From assembly GCA_024138025.1 (NCBI GenBank), contig JAMXBD010000695.1:558001-622000 (forward strand): a DNA stretch of 64,000 nucleotides. Reading direction: 5' to 3'. This DNA comes from Combretum micranthum (taxonomy: Eukaryota > Streptophyta > Magnoliopsida > Myrtales > Combretaceae). Positions 1-9,690 of this stretch are shown here, one piece after another. How positions within the stretch are numbered: the first letter of the stretch is position 1; each line of letters starts with the position of its first letter. The notes beneath the pieces are model-generated. The model saw only the letters and a program-made list of their open reading frames with translations, ran no database searches and was not told the origin of the DNA. Position numbers and translations under genes: made by a program.

Positions 1-836
1 GAAAGACACTAGAGAGAAGGAGAGGAGTCACGATTTGAAGAGAAGAAAGGAGAGAGGATTTGAGAAAAAAAAATTGCAAGAGTTTAGCTATGTGGAGAGA
101 GAAATGTGTAAAATAGGAAGGTGAGAGGGAATATATATAGAGTTTCGAGATGAAATTTTGGAGTTAATTAAATAAATGAAAAAGAAAAGAAATAGAAGGA
201 AAGAGAGAGGGAGTGGATGGCCATTACATGAAGAAGACAGAGGATGTGAATAAATATTAATTTTAGTAAAGAAAAGTAAGTAAAGTGTAAGAGAAGTTAA
301 GTAAAAAATAATATTAGTAATGTAAATGTAAGAACAGATGTGTAAGAGGTATAAGAATAGGTAGCAAGAAAAACTAGAAATAGATTAATAGTGATGAATA
401 ATAGTGAATAGTAAACAAGATAAATAAAATACTGCTTGTAATAAAAATACGCATAAATGGGCTATATCTAATATTTTTAGAAGCCGAAAAAACTTTGTTA
501 CTGATATTTTATGATTCATTGTCTCATTATGAGTCTATACTGACTTTCGAAATGTTTTCATTGTTTGACATGTTAGGACTCTGATTTTGAAAACTCATCT
601 TGTTCGAGTTCGAAATGAGCGAATTTTTTGTGAATATGATCTTTTTAGGTTATAAGACATTATTTCGGACTATTATCCAAGGTTAGCGCATTTTTATTGT
701 TCTAGGGTTTCACGTGAAGGATTGCCATATCTAAATATTCTAAAACTCAATACTGCCCTACGTTAACTTTAAGGTTCTGGTTTGACTTTCGGTCCTAGAG
801 TTTATTTATAATTACTGCAAAATCTAGGGCTTTACA
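1..836 (-). repeat. Long LTR 'E', truncated by the window edge
   Basis: Minus-oriented 5' portion of the same long-LTR family as A, B, C and D. The plus strand ends in TTTACA at 836, matching the end of LTR C at 60704 (CTTACA) and the complement of the TGTAAA start of LTR D at 60956. Internal landmarks occur in the same order as in C: a purine-rich leader, a TATA-like run at 132-140, an 'aaatacgc...ggctatatct' block near 446-470, and a tract rich in 'tagggttt'. No pyrimidine-rich complement of a polypurine tract follows 836, so this is a 5' or solo LTR rather than a 3' LTR. The next five bases, ACAAT, would be the TSD, but its partner is outside the window. Confidence 0.75.
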
Positions 837-1300
837 ACAATACTATATATTTGGCCATAATTTGAGTTTACTCTATTTTTATTTATTATTTTAGGATTCT
901 TGAGATTGTCTAATCGATTCTAAGGCTTTTAGTGTTATACGTTGACTCGGTTTGACTTTTAGTATTAATTTAATTTTATTTTTTTTACTCTAAGATTTAC
1001 TAAAGGGTCCAGGGTTTGTAATTTTTCCATTAAATATTATTTGATTATATTGTCTCGATTTTTGTGCTAGAGATCATATGGATGAATTATTTCGCTTACG
1101 AATTTTGAGTCGAATGACTATTAGATTTTCGTTTTGTTTTTAAAGTTGTTCTTTTCCTTAAGATTATAAAATTCCATATTGGATCTTATTTAGAGTTTCT
1201 ATAGTTCGATTTTAACTTGGGTTAGTTTTAGGGTTTTAGTTTCAGTATTTAGCTCTAGGATTATTTTTCGAGAGTACTGAAAAATTGAGGGGTTTATGAA
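837..1300 (-). repeat. Diverged fragment of a similar LTR start
   Basis: Immediately beyond LTR E the sequence again resembles the beginning of this LTR family. At about 1215-1292, 'gggttagttttagggttttagtttcag' style text leads to 'gaaaaattgaggggttta', which parallels 60630-60704 in LTR C. A weaker unit ends near 1020 ('ccagggtttgtaa'). The simplest reading is that LTR E inserted into, or next to, an older member of the same family in the same orientation. Boundaries are approximate. Confidence 0.4.
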
Positions 1301-1380
1301 TTGAAATGTTCCATGATAGATCATGAGGATTGTTAGGCTTATCCTAGAAAGCTTATATTAATAAAGTTCCAAAAAGGTTT

Positions 1381-2147
1381 AAGATGGACAAATGTTTAGC
1401 ATGCATAGTTTCAATTCAGAAAAGAGATAAATTTGACAATTTGCAATGTCCATATGATGATTTGAAATGAGAACAAATGGCAAGAATTTCTTATGCATCT
1501 CTATTGAGTGTTTAATGTATCTTCAAACTTGGACCTAACATGACATTTGTTTGAGTGTTGGGATGTTTGGCATATATTAAAGTAATCCAAGATCGGATCA
1601 TTAAAAGGTTGTTAAGCAAGTCTTGAGATACTTCTAAGGAACAGAGGATGACATGCCCACTTATAGAAGATCCAATTAGTTAAAGGTGATTGCTTATTCA
1701 TATATGATTTATGTTGGATGTGTTTATACAAGAAAATCCACATTTTGCCACCTTTTCCTATTGGCTAGAGGGGCAATATCATGGAAAATTGTGAAACAGT
1801 CCATCATTGCTACATCAACTATGGAAGTAGAATTTATGGCTTGCTTTGAGGCCACAATTCATGGTTTATGGCTATGGAATTTTATTTTAGGGCTTTAAGC
1901 TATCGACACTATTAGTATGCCAATGAAAATTTATCGTGACAACTTTATAGTAGTCATCTTCTCAAAAACTTAACAAGTATTTAAAGGGTACTAAGCATAT
2001 GGGAATAAAATACTTTGTCATCAAAGAAGAAGTTCAGAAACAAAGGATATCAATTGAGCATATTAGGACAAATTTGATAGTTGTAGATCCATTAACAAAA
2101 GGATTACCACCCAATATTTTAAGGGAGCATGTTGAAAGAATGGGGAT
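1381..2147 (+). pseudogene. Ty1/copia pol 3' end (reverse transcriptase tail and RNase H), degraded
   Basis: Conceptual translation in shifting frames gives the C-terminal part of a copia polyprotein. An open stretch at 1686-1898 reads as the RNase H domain, with blocks similar to GCVYTRKSTF, GAISWKIVKQ and STMEVEFMACF. These match the copia consensus 'GC.D.RKST', 'GAISW.S.KQ' and 'STMEAEF'. Upstream (1381-1680) are traces of the connection to reverse transcriptase. Downstream (about 2050-2145) is a tail like 'IEHIRTN...DPLTKGLPP...REHVERMGI'. Several stops and frameshifts interrupt the reading frame, and gag, protease, integrase and most of reverse transcriptase are absent. Known role of the family: RNase H removes RNA from the RNA:DNA hybrid during reverse transcription. 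It cannot be functional here. Confidence 0.85.
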
Positions 2148-2877
2148 TGTATGACATCCTAATTGAACATTGTTGTATTTGTTTATATGACACTATTAAG
2201 CTCAATTAAAGAGTTTATGAAATAATATGTTTTTATATTTTATACATGATTGAATTAGAATTGTGTTATAGATATTAAAGAGATACTTTTATTTATCTCT
2301 TCATTAAATTATGATTGAAACTAGAAATTAATTATGTAGTACATGAAAGGGATTATCTTAAGATAATGATGTACAATTGCTATAACTCTAATTAGGCTTT
2401 AGTTCTATAATATGATACAAAGGTATATTCAATATAATGAAGACTTAGAATAATGTTATTGTGCACATTATATTTATTCTAAGTTTTAAAGAAGCGTATA
2501 TGGTCCAAGTTGGACAATGTAAGAAATTGTGACCTAATATGCAACATTTTATATGAAAAATTAACTCTTCATAATGATCGGGCATCTTAATGAAAGATAT
2601 CCTTTATCATTTAATGAAGTGGTATGGTCATCTACCTTTATATATAAGTATGACAGTGAACATTAAAGTTTGAGTTTTTATTTTTATTTATATTTTTTTT
2701 CACTATAACAAGATCCATCATTATAACTAAGGTGAATGAAGAGAAATCAATCTCTTTTGGATAATGTTGGATTGAAGTGATAAAGTGTCTCTTGAAGAAA
2801 CAAAATGATTTGCTCTGCATAATTCAAGAATAATATTTCAGTTATGGATAAAGGTATGTAATTTATCCATTTGTACA
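2148..2877 (+). repeat. Probable 3' LTR of the copia remnant
   Basis: A short purine tract (GAAAGAATGGGGAT) ends at 2147, right after the pol tail, and is followed by TGTATGACATCC, the expected position and first bases of a 3' LTR. A TATA-like 'tttatatataag' lies at about 2637-2648. The end is placed at a TGTACA near 2877 by inference only. The 5' LTR is missing, so identity and TSD cannot be tested. Confidence 0.4.
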
Positions 2878-3840
2878 TTGAAAATCATAGAGTTCGAAAA
2901 ATCCTAAAATTGAATTCATGAAATTATCATATCATATAATTATGTAAATTAAATCATATACACAATTGAAAATATTTAATATATTAATTATTATATTTAT
3001 TTTAATGAACAAATAATTGATTGGATAGTACCGTTGGTGATGATATAAATTCTCTTTCTTTTTTGGCCATGATGTCACTCCTTAGCTGTTTTTTTTTTTA
3101 TTATTTTTATTTTGGATAAGACTACACGTATTATAGTTATGAAATTTTGTTGATTAAGATTCGCTTCCAACTCTATAATATATTCCTTTCGAATCGCCCA
3201 TAAATTTTATCCCATACAAAGACAGATTATCTTTATATTTTGTCATGTACAAATATTATCATAGGCAAGTAAATGTTTAAATAGGACTGGCATTCTTCTC
3301 TTAGTGGCGAAAATTAAAAGCAAGTTGATATCAAACGGATTTATGATTTTGACTTTCGAGTCAATGGTAACTTCTAAAGTGTTTTGTCCAACCAATCTAG
3401 CTCCTATTGTATTTGTATTTACTTATATATACATATATATATATATAAACTTTTCTACATATTTTGTTGGCCTTTTCTCCTACCGATGTTTACGTTACAA
3501 TTGGCACCTTCTGGATATTCGGAACAATCCAACCGCGTCTTGATTGACAATCGACGTGCCTCAATCATACAATCGATGAGTAATGTCAAAGATGAACAAC
3601 GTGCTTGTTCGCATCACCGACATGCCCGTTTATGGATTAAAAATGAAAAAGTCGATGTTTCAATGGCAACAAATTTTGAAAGGCAGCTAAACACACTTAA
3701 TTATTTTGGTTCGCATACTTTACTGTGTGAAATAAGAAGAAGATTAAATTATAACTCATGAAACAAGAAGAAGATTAAATTACAACTCAATAAGAACATA
3801 ATAGAATTGTAATAATTATTATAATATTTACTTAATCTAA
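2878..3840. other. AT-rich intergenic sequence, nothing recognised
   Basis: No gene, element end or RNA gene seen. A (TA)n run lies near 3425-3446. Two overlapping open frames at 3304-3761 run through this microsatellite, resemble nothing I know, and I treat them as chance. Confidence 0.5.
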
Positions 3841-4168
3841 AAAATAAAATGGTAAATTATATGAACCTTCACTGAATATATTGAAAATTGCATGAATTCT
3901 CAACTTTTTCAAAAGTTAACACATACAACTTCAGAAGTTGAGTTGGCAGAAATTTTGTGCTGACGTGTTATTTATTATAATATATAGTTTTTCATAAAGT
4001 TTAAAATGTATTTGGAAAATAATTTGAAAATTAGGGGGAAGGAAAATTCTGTTAAGAAAAGAAAAAATAAAAATCAATTTTAAAATAAATAAATAAATAA
4101 TTTAAGTGGAAACAAATTTACTTACTCATTTTTCTTATCCAAAAAATGATACCTCTTACAGTATACAG

Positions 4169-4564
4169 TGTCATGTTTCGAGAGTTGATGACTTTTATGA
4201 GGGTATTTAACTCGAGCATATAAAGACATGAGTGGCATCAGCAGAAGATTTATTCGTGGTGTGGGTTATCTCTGAAGACTAGTCTAGCCTCCCATGAACA
4301 AGCTGATTGGAAGTTGATACCACTCTTCTAATGAGGTCAAGGCAGGCCGAAATTAGTTAATACAGTTGAACCTCCCAAACATACGAAGGATCGTGGGAAA
4401 GCCAAGAGAGCGCTCTTTATGAGAATGTGGGGCTCGGAACAAACCTGAGAAGTCAGGAAAGATAAGACTAGCTCACCATCCAGATTAGCAACAAACGATG
4501 ATATAAGGAATGGTTGAGTATCGCACGAGAACTCTTTGATGGGTGAAACTCCCTTCCTGTGACA
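4169..4564 (+). repeat. 5' LTR of TRIM-like element
   Basis: 396 bp, TGTCATGTTTCGAGAG at the start and CCTGTGACA at the end, giving TG...CA termini with inverted TGTCA/TGACA ends. It is about 80-85% similar by eye to 5081-5413 (direct) and to 5416-5806 (inverted). Confidence 0.85.
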
Positions 4565-4566
4565 AA

Positions 4567-4579
4567 TGGTATCAGAGCC
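4567..4579 (+). promoter_or_regulatory. Primer-binding site, initiator tRNA-Met type
   Basis: TGGTATCAGAGCC begins two bases after the 5' LTR. It is complementary to the 3' end of plant initiator tRNA-Met and would prime minus-strand DNA synthesis. Confidence 0.85.
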
Positions 4580-5067
4580 AAAGTTTCCAGCTCTATCAAA
4601 GCACTTAGATGTTGCCTAGAATTCTTAACGAGTGGGTAATTCTTGTTGTGGATGTGGTTCATGTGGGCAAAGCTCAAGAGGAGCAACCACCAGAGATAGG
4701 ACATTGTTGCTAAAGGGTAGTTGTGTCGTGAGTCTTGAAAACAAGGATTTTCCCTAATCTTGTTGTCAATTTAGCTCGTGCAAGCGGAGCAGCCACCAGA
4801 GCGAGGACATCGTTGCTTGAGGGCAGTTGTGTCGCGAGTTAGGGTTAAAGCAAGATCTTATGCTCAAACCCTATCATTGGGCAACTCTACAAGAGGCTAG
4901 CTCGGAGGAAAGATAAATGGGTGAGGGCGAAAGGAAGCCTGTAGAAGCTCGAAGTCCTTGTGAGATGATCTTGGGTGTGTTGACAACGTATGTGGAGAAG
5001 GGGTAAGAGCTTGAGAATAGATAGTGGCTACAGCAAATTTGCCTCATGATGAGGACGTCGTGAATTT

Positions 5068-5080
5068 AAGTGGGGGAGAG
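5068..5080 (+). promoter_or_regulatory. Polypurine tract of TRIM-like element
   Basis: AAGTGGGGGAGAG directly precedes the TGTCATAG start of the 3' LTR, the expected place for the plus-strand primer. Confidence 0.8.
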
Positions 5081-5413
5081 TGTCATAGTACGAGAGTTGT
5101 GGACTTTTATTGGAGTGTTTAACTCGAGTATATAGAGATATGAGTGGCATCAGCAGAAGGTTTGTCCGTGGTGTGGGCTATCTCTGAAGGCGAGTCTAGC
5201 CTCTAGAAGACAAACTGGTTGGGAGTTGATACCACTCTCCTAATGAGGCCAAGATAGGTCGAACCCATTTGATATAGTTGAACATCCCAACCATACGAAG
5301 AATCGTGGCAAAGCCAAGAGGGCGCTTCTTATGAGAATGTGGGGCTCAGAACAAACCTTGGAAGTCAGGGAAGATAAGGCTATCTCGCCATCTAGATTGG
5401 CAACAAACGATGA
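5081..5413 (+). repeat. 3' LTR of TRIM-like element, truncated at its 3' end
   Basis: Collinear with 4169-4515 up to 'caacaaacgatgat', then breaks off and continues directly into an inverted LTR. About the last 55 bp expected from the 5' LTR are missing. Confidence 0.8.
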
Positions 5414-5415
5414 TT

Positions 5416-5806
5416 TGTCACGGGACAGAAGTTTCACCCATCAAAGAGTTCTCGCCCGGCACTCAACCATCCCTCATATCATCGTTTGTTGCTAATCTAG
5501 ATGACGAGCCAGCCTTATCTTCTTTGACTTTTCAGGTTTGTTTTGAGCCCTATATTGTCATAAAGAGCGCTCTCTTAGCTTTGCCACAATCCTCCATATG
5601 TTTGGGAGGTTCAACTATATCAACTGGTTTCGGCCTGCCTTGGTCTCATTAGGAGAGCGGCATCAACTCTCAACTAGTTTATCCACGGGAGACCCGCCTT
5701 TAGAGATAACCCACACCACAAATAAATCTTCTGTTGATGCCACTCATATCTCTATATGCTCAAATTAAACACCTCTAGAAAAGTTCTCAACTCTCGAACT
5801 ATGACA
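5416..5806 (-). repeat. Third, inverted copy of the TRIM-like LTR
   Basis: The plus strand reads TGTCACGGGACAGAAG at 5416 and ends CTCGAACTATGACA at 5806. This is the reverse complement of a complete LTR (391 bp) of the same family as 4169-4564. Together with the truncated 3' LTR it forms a tail-to-tail inverted repeat that could fold into a long hairpin. Confidence 0.85.
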
Positions 5807-6130
5807 CTTAGATTGGACTTTTAACTCCTTAACGTCATCCGCATAAAGGACTACTGCCTTTAAAGAAACAATTTGCATAGACATCACAGAGTTCCTTGTG
5901 GCAAATGACATCGAATCCGATCGTCTCATCCAACCCGATTCGGAAGGAACCTTCATGGATGGTTGGTGAGCATAGACATTGGCCTTTTGGGGATGATGAT
6001 GTCACTGGCACGACGAATAATTCCGCTAAGCCTCGGCCTTTGGAGGAGTTGTTAGTCGCCATGGTGATGCACTATGGATCTTTTTTGCCCCCCTTGAAAT
6101 TGGACTTACGAGAGTAGATGTAATGTGAGT
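5807..6130. other. GC-richer unidentified segment inside the TIR element
   Basis: This stretch has clearly higher GC than its surroundings and lies between the inverted LTR and the right TIR. A 73-codon open frame runs at 5896-6117, with others on the opposite strand, but none contains a motif I recognise. It may be a fragment captured by the transposon or plain filler. No function is assigned. Confidence 0.35.
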
Positions 6131-6350
6131 AAGCTAATAATTAATTAAAATATGTATTTTTAAATACTATTATTATAAAAATATATATGTTATATTTAAT
6201 AATATGTCAACTCCAGATCAATCAAATTTACACATCATTTTGCCATTTCAACTTTTCAAGAGATTTAAATGTTGACTTTTGAAAAAGTTGAGGATCCCCA
6301 CGAAATTTAAAGTAGCCAAGGAGGCCCCTAACTTTTACCTAAAATAAAAT

Positions 6351-7319
6351 AAGTATTTATTGAAGTAAAATATAAAATATCTATAATGTTTCTTGTTTTT
6401 ATTATAGAGAGATGATAATTATATAAGTGATATTTTTAAGATAGACATAGAGATGTTTGTATTAAAATTAGAAAATAAATCATTGAATAGTAATTTATGA
6501 GTGAAAATATGAATCGTTATTTATTATTCTATGTAATAACAATTCATTATAAGATGTGATTCTCACAGGTAATAGCAGTTTTACGTACTACCAGAAAAAA
6601 ATAAATAGTTATTCATATCAAGTGAATAGATTATTTACATTTCACACCCCGTTATATGTAGCTTTAATATACATGAGTTGTGAAATTAGTAGAAGAAATG
6701 GCAATATCACGTTTACTATTCAATCGAGTAATTTCGTTTCCTTTGAACATGTGCGGTGCATGTGCAGCCGCGCAGGCACATAGCTTTGCCTTTGTAGTTA
6801 TTTAGAGAATCAATGCTTGAGACTTTTTGATTATCGGCATTTTATGAAAGGTTTTACAATATGGGATCACCTAACTAATTATTTAACTGTTGAAGTAAAT
6901 ATATTAATTAAAATAATAATTATTTTAATAATTTAATTATGATTGAATATAATATGAGTCATTTGTTAATAAGTGGAACCCATCCTTCCAAAACTAAGAA
7001 TAGCGCACAGAATTTATCACATTTTACTGAGCCATTTTATCCCGGAGATCACGGCAAAGATTGTCAACCAATAAAACATCGGTTATTGCGCTTAATTATG
7101 ACATCTATTACACCTATTTCAATTTGGTTGTTTATATATAAAATAACCATTATTAAAAACACTAGAACCTCTTAAATGAATAAACAAATAAAGTTCATAG
7201 AAAGAAGAATTCCTTAAATTTCTCACCTCAGCGCCGGCTCCAATAAAAATGAGATGGTTAATTGTAGTCCAAGAAGATCAAGACCCCTTGGCAACCTAAT
7301 TATTATACTTCTTCACATT
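6351..7319. other. AT-rich intergenic sequence, nothing recognised
   Basis: No element ends, conserved coding stretch or RNA gene seen up to the Gypsy-1 target site. Confidence 0.5.
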
Positions 7320-7324
7320 CATTG

Positions 7325-7868
7325 TGTAACAAGGCAAATGAGGGGATTAGGGTTGCGGAAGTATCGAGGATGAAGACAGAAGAAATAAGTGGCAGAATTA
7401 AACTAATGTGGGTTTGAGTAGTTACTTAGGATGTTTGAGTTGTGCGGTTCGGTCAGAACAGAGCGGGTGAAAAAACATGGAGCGGGTATATGATATGGGT
7501 TTTATTTACATGGGTCTAATATTAATAATTAGATTGTTACTTCAGAAGAGGTTTTTACTGTTTCGGTAATTAGTTAATATTACTAGTATAAATTCTGTTA
7601 CAATTCCCTTATAATATCTGTAACCACCTAGCTGATGTGGCATTGGGCCTACAAGTCAGGAATATTCTAACAGAATTAGGACATTAAATAGACATGATTT
7701 GTAAGAAGGAATTACACAGAAATTAATATACATTTTCCGTATTCGGATTCTCCTAATTGCTATTTTCCACATTCGGATTATTTGCAATTATAGTTCCATT
7801 TCATTGATTTCTGCCGATAGTTGGGTTATTCCGCATTCGGATTTGTTCCAATTATTTGCCACATTCCA
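7325..7868 (+). repeat. 5' LTR of Gypsy-1
   Basis: 544 bp, TGTAACAAGGC at the start and ACATTCCA at the end. A TATA-like box TATAAAT lies at 7587-7593 (repeated at 12752-12758 in the 3' copy). The last third carries a repeated 'cattcggatt' motif. Compared with the 3' copy it has a 14-bp extra stretch near 7760. Confidence 0.97.
7587..7593 (+). promoter_or_regulatory. Putative TATA box of Gypsy-1 5' LTR
   Basis: TATAAAT about 280 bp before the LTR end, in a plausible place for U3/R transcription start. It is inferred from sequence and position only. Confidence 0.4.
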
Positions 7869-7870
7869 AT

Positions 7871-7884
7871 TGGTATCAGAGCAC
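7871..7884 (+). promoter_or_regulatory. Primer-binding site of Gypsy-1
   Basis: TGGTATCAGAGCAC starts two bases after the 5' LTR. The first 12 bases complement the 3' end of plant initiator tRNA-Met. The same two-base AT spacer occurs in Gypsy-2. Confidence 0.9.
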
Positions 7885-7899
7885 TTTCCTGGTGATTCA

Positions 7900-8982
7900 A
7901 TGGCCGAGACAAGAGAATTTAAGAGGCTTGAAGAAGCTGTCCGAACTGTAATCAAGGAACAAGAAGAGCGTTATGAGCAAAGAGCTAAGAAACAAGATGA
8001 TTGGATCCAGGTATTCACCGATACCTTCAAAAAACAGCAGGAAATCCTAGATCAGCAAGTGAGTGCCATTTCTGAGATTAAACAGTGCTTGAGCAAGGGC
8101 AAGGATGCCGTACCTTCGCTTAATGCAACTAGCACTAGTGTTGACCAAGGATGCAACCAGCAGATCTCTATAGCAGGCCAAGGAAGTTGCGGTGCTGTTG
8201 TGAGGGGTGAGTACCAGCTTCCCACTAGAACCACCACGGTGGAGTTTCCAACATTTGATGGTAATGATCTGCGAGGATGGATTGTGAGAGCAGAACAGTT
8301 TTTTTCAATCGATAAAACACCAGATAATTACAAGGTAAAATTGGCTAGCTTATACCTTGTTGATAAGGCTTTTCAATGGCTGAATGCATATCAGCAAAAG
8401 AAAGGTGGTGAACTGGGGGAAATAACTTGGGATGAGTTGATTGCTGGGTTGAAGGCTAGATTTGACAAAAGAGCATTTGAAGACCCCATGTCTGACCTCA
8501 AGGAATTGCATCAAGTAGGGGACCTGCAGGAGTATATGGAAGAATTCGATGCATTGGCATCGCAATTAAAACTACCTGAAGATTATCTCATTAGTTGCTT
8601 CCTGTCTGGTCTTAAACCAGAAATACACTACCCAATTCGCATGTTTCGACCTCAAACCCTGGAACAAGCGGTTACCCTTGCTAAACTGCAATAAACCATC
8701 CACACTTCCTCTCGTCAAACACTAAAGACCACCAAAAATACCACCACTTATTCGTCTCACCACACTCAGGTACCAACCTACCCTGCTCGAAACAATACCA
8801 ACCTTAAACCCACTACCCATCAACCAACATATACCAAAAACTTCCAAACACATAACCAAAACACTCAAACACAAACCCAAATCCATAACCAGACTCATAA
8901 ATCCACACCACCTTATAACAATAATAGACCCACCAAGAGATTAACCCCTAAAGAATTGGAAGAGAAACGACGTAGGAAGTAG
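7900..8982 (+). pseudogene. gag: Gypsy-1 gag (capsid and nucleocapsid), two premature stops
   Basis: The ATG at 7900, 16 bases after the primer site, opens with MAETREFKRLEEAV. An upstream ATG at 7804 lies inside the LTR and is unlikely. Residues 1-65 are a charged, probably coiled-coil segment. Residues about 115-260 form the retrotransposon gag domain, with the WIVRAEQFF and 'FLSGLKPEI' blocks. A TAA at 8692 ends the open stretch after 264 codons. The same frame continues through a Thr/Asn/Gln-rich linker to a second stop, TAG at 8980, immediately before the CFWCDEPFGPGHRC zinc knuckle (8983-9024). Gag proteins package element RNA into cytoplasmic particles. Only the capsid part could be made here without readthrough. 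Confidence 0.92.
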
Positions 8983-9690
8983 TGTTTTTGGTGTGATGAG
9001 CCTTTTGGCCCAGGGCATAGGTGCAAAAACAGAAGAACGAGTCTGTTGTTGATAGATGCTGAAGAAGAGAATGAAGATGCCGTAGGGGAAGGAAGGGAAC
9101 TTGAAGAAGAAATGTCAAAATTGACATTGTGTGCAATTAAGGAGCAGGGAAATAAACAGTACAATAGTATGAGAGTGACAGGATATTACAAAAAAAGAAG
9201 GTTGAACATACTCATTGACACTGGAAGTACACTGACTTTTGTGGATGAGAATCTGGTTAAAGGTTTGAATTGTCAAACTACTTCTATAACCCCAATTAAG
9301 GTCACGATAGCTGATGGCAACCAATTAGTGACTAAATCCATGGTCAAGGAATTCATATGGTTAATGCAAGGCATGCAGTACATCACTGATATTTACTTGC
9401 TGCCTATGAGAGGTTACGACATGGTGCTTGGAATGTCATGGCTCTCAACTTTAGGACCTATTCTATGGGATTTCCAGAATCTAACCATGGAATTCAACTA
9501 TGAGGGGAGACCCTGCCGACTGGTAGCTGAAGCTGAAAAATTGAAGGTTATTGAAGGTAATTTCCTATCTAAGTTGTTTACCTTTCCAGACACACTAGTG
9601 GATATGCAATGCTGGGTTGTGTGTGATACCCCAGGAGTTATTGGGAAAAAGGAACAGGTTGTTCCATACCCTGCCTTGTTAGATTTGTTG
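8983..9690 (+). pseudogene. Gypsy-1 zinc knuckle and aspartic protease region
   Basis: Same frame as gag, supporting a single gag-pol polyprotein. It starts with the zinc knuckle, continues through an acidic linker (about 9046-9110, Glu-rich), then the protease with its intact catalytic motif LIDTGST (DTGS codons 9217-9228) and the 'YDMVLGMSWL' flap-side block at about 9415-9445. The protease cleaves the polyprotein and acts as a dimer. The frame is lost near 9690 by an apparent one-base deletion. Beyond it the conserved '[12 protein letters not shown]' pre-RT block is in the other frame. The protease domain itself looks undamaged. Confidence 0.9.

Larger units (their letters stand above)
4169..5413 (+). 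mobile_element. TRIM-like miniature LTR retrotransposon
   Basis: Two direct repeats beginning TGTCAT (4169 and 5081) bracket about 515 bp that has a tRNA-Met type primer-binding site directly after the first repeat and a polypurine tract directly before the second. Total length is about 1.25 kb with no coding capacity, as expected for terminal-repeat retrotransposons in miniature, which depend on enzymes from other elements. The 3' LTR lacks its last 55 bp or so and abuts an inverted LTR copy at 5416. It lies nested inside the inverted-repeat element at 3851-6340. Clear TSDs were not found. Confidence 0.8.
3851..6340. mobile_element. Long-TIR DNA transposon, non-autonomous (Mutator-like?)
   Basis: The ends are imperfect inverted repeats of about 130 bp. 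The left end, 3851-3985, starts GGTAAATTATATGAACC and contains CTCAACTTTTTCAAAAGTTAAC. The reverse complement of 6200-6339 starts GGTAAAAGTTAGG and contains CTCAACTTTTTCAAAAGTCAAC. The same 10 bases, AAAATAAAAT, flank the element at 3841-3850 and 6341-6350. That length fits Mutator-type TSDs (9-11 bp), but the sequence is low-complexity, so the support is moderate. No transposase was found. The interior holds a TRIM-like LTR element, an inverted extra LTR and about 300 bp of GC-richer sequence. Confidence 0.65.

Noticed and set aside
3304..3761. Two overlapping open frames of 79 and 125 codons
   Set aside because: They run through a (TA)n microsatellite, overlap each other in different frames, and show no motif.
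5240..5652. Open frames of 65 and 80 codons on opposite strands
   Set aside because: They are mirror readings of the inverted TRIM LTR copies; the shared peptide similarity is due to LTR duplication, not a gene.
4169..5806. Cassandra-type TRIM (LTR with 5S rRNA-like promoter)
   Set aside because: The size and tRNA-Met site would fit, but I could not find a 5S-like internal promoter in the LTRs, so only 'TRIM-like' is claimed.
7871..7884. tRNA gene-like sequence
   Set aside because: Here and at 4567, 47777 and 54772 the sequence is only the complement of a tRNA 3' end, i.e. a primer-binding site.
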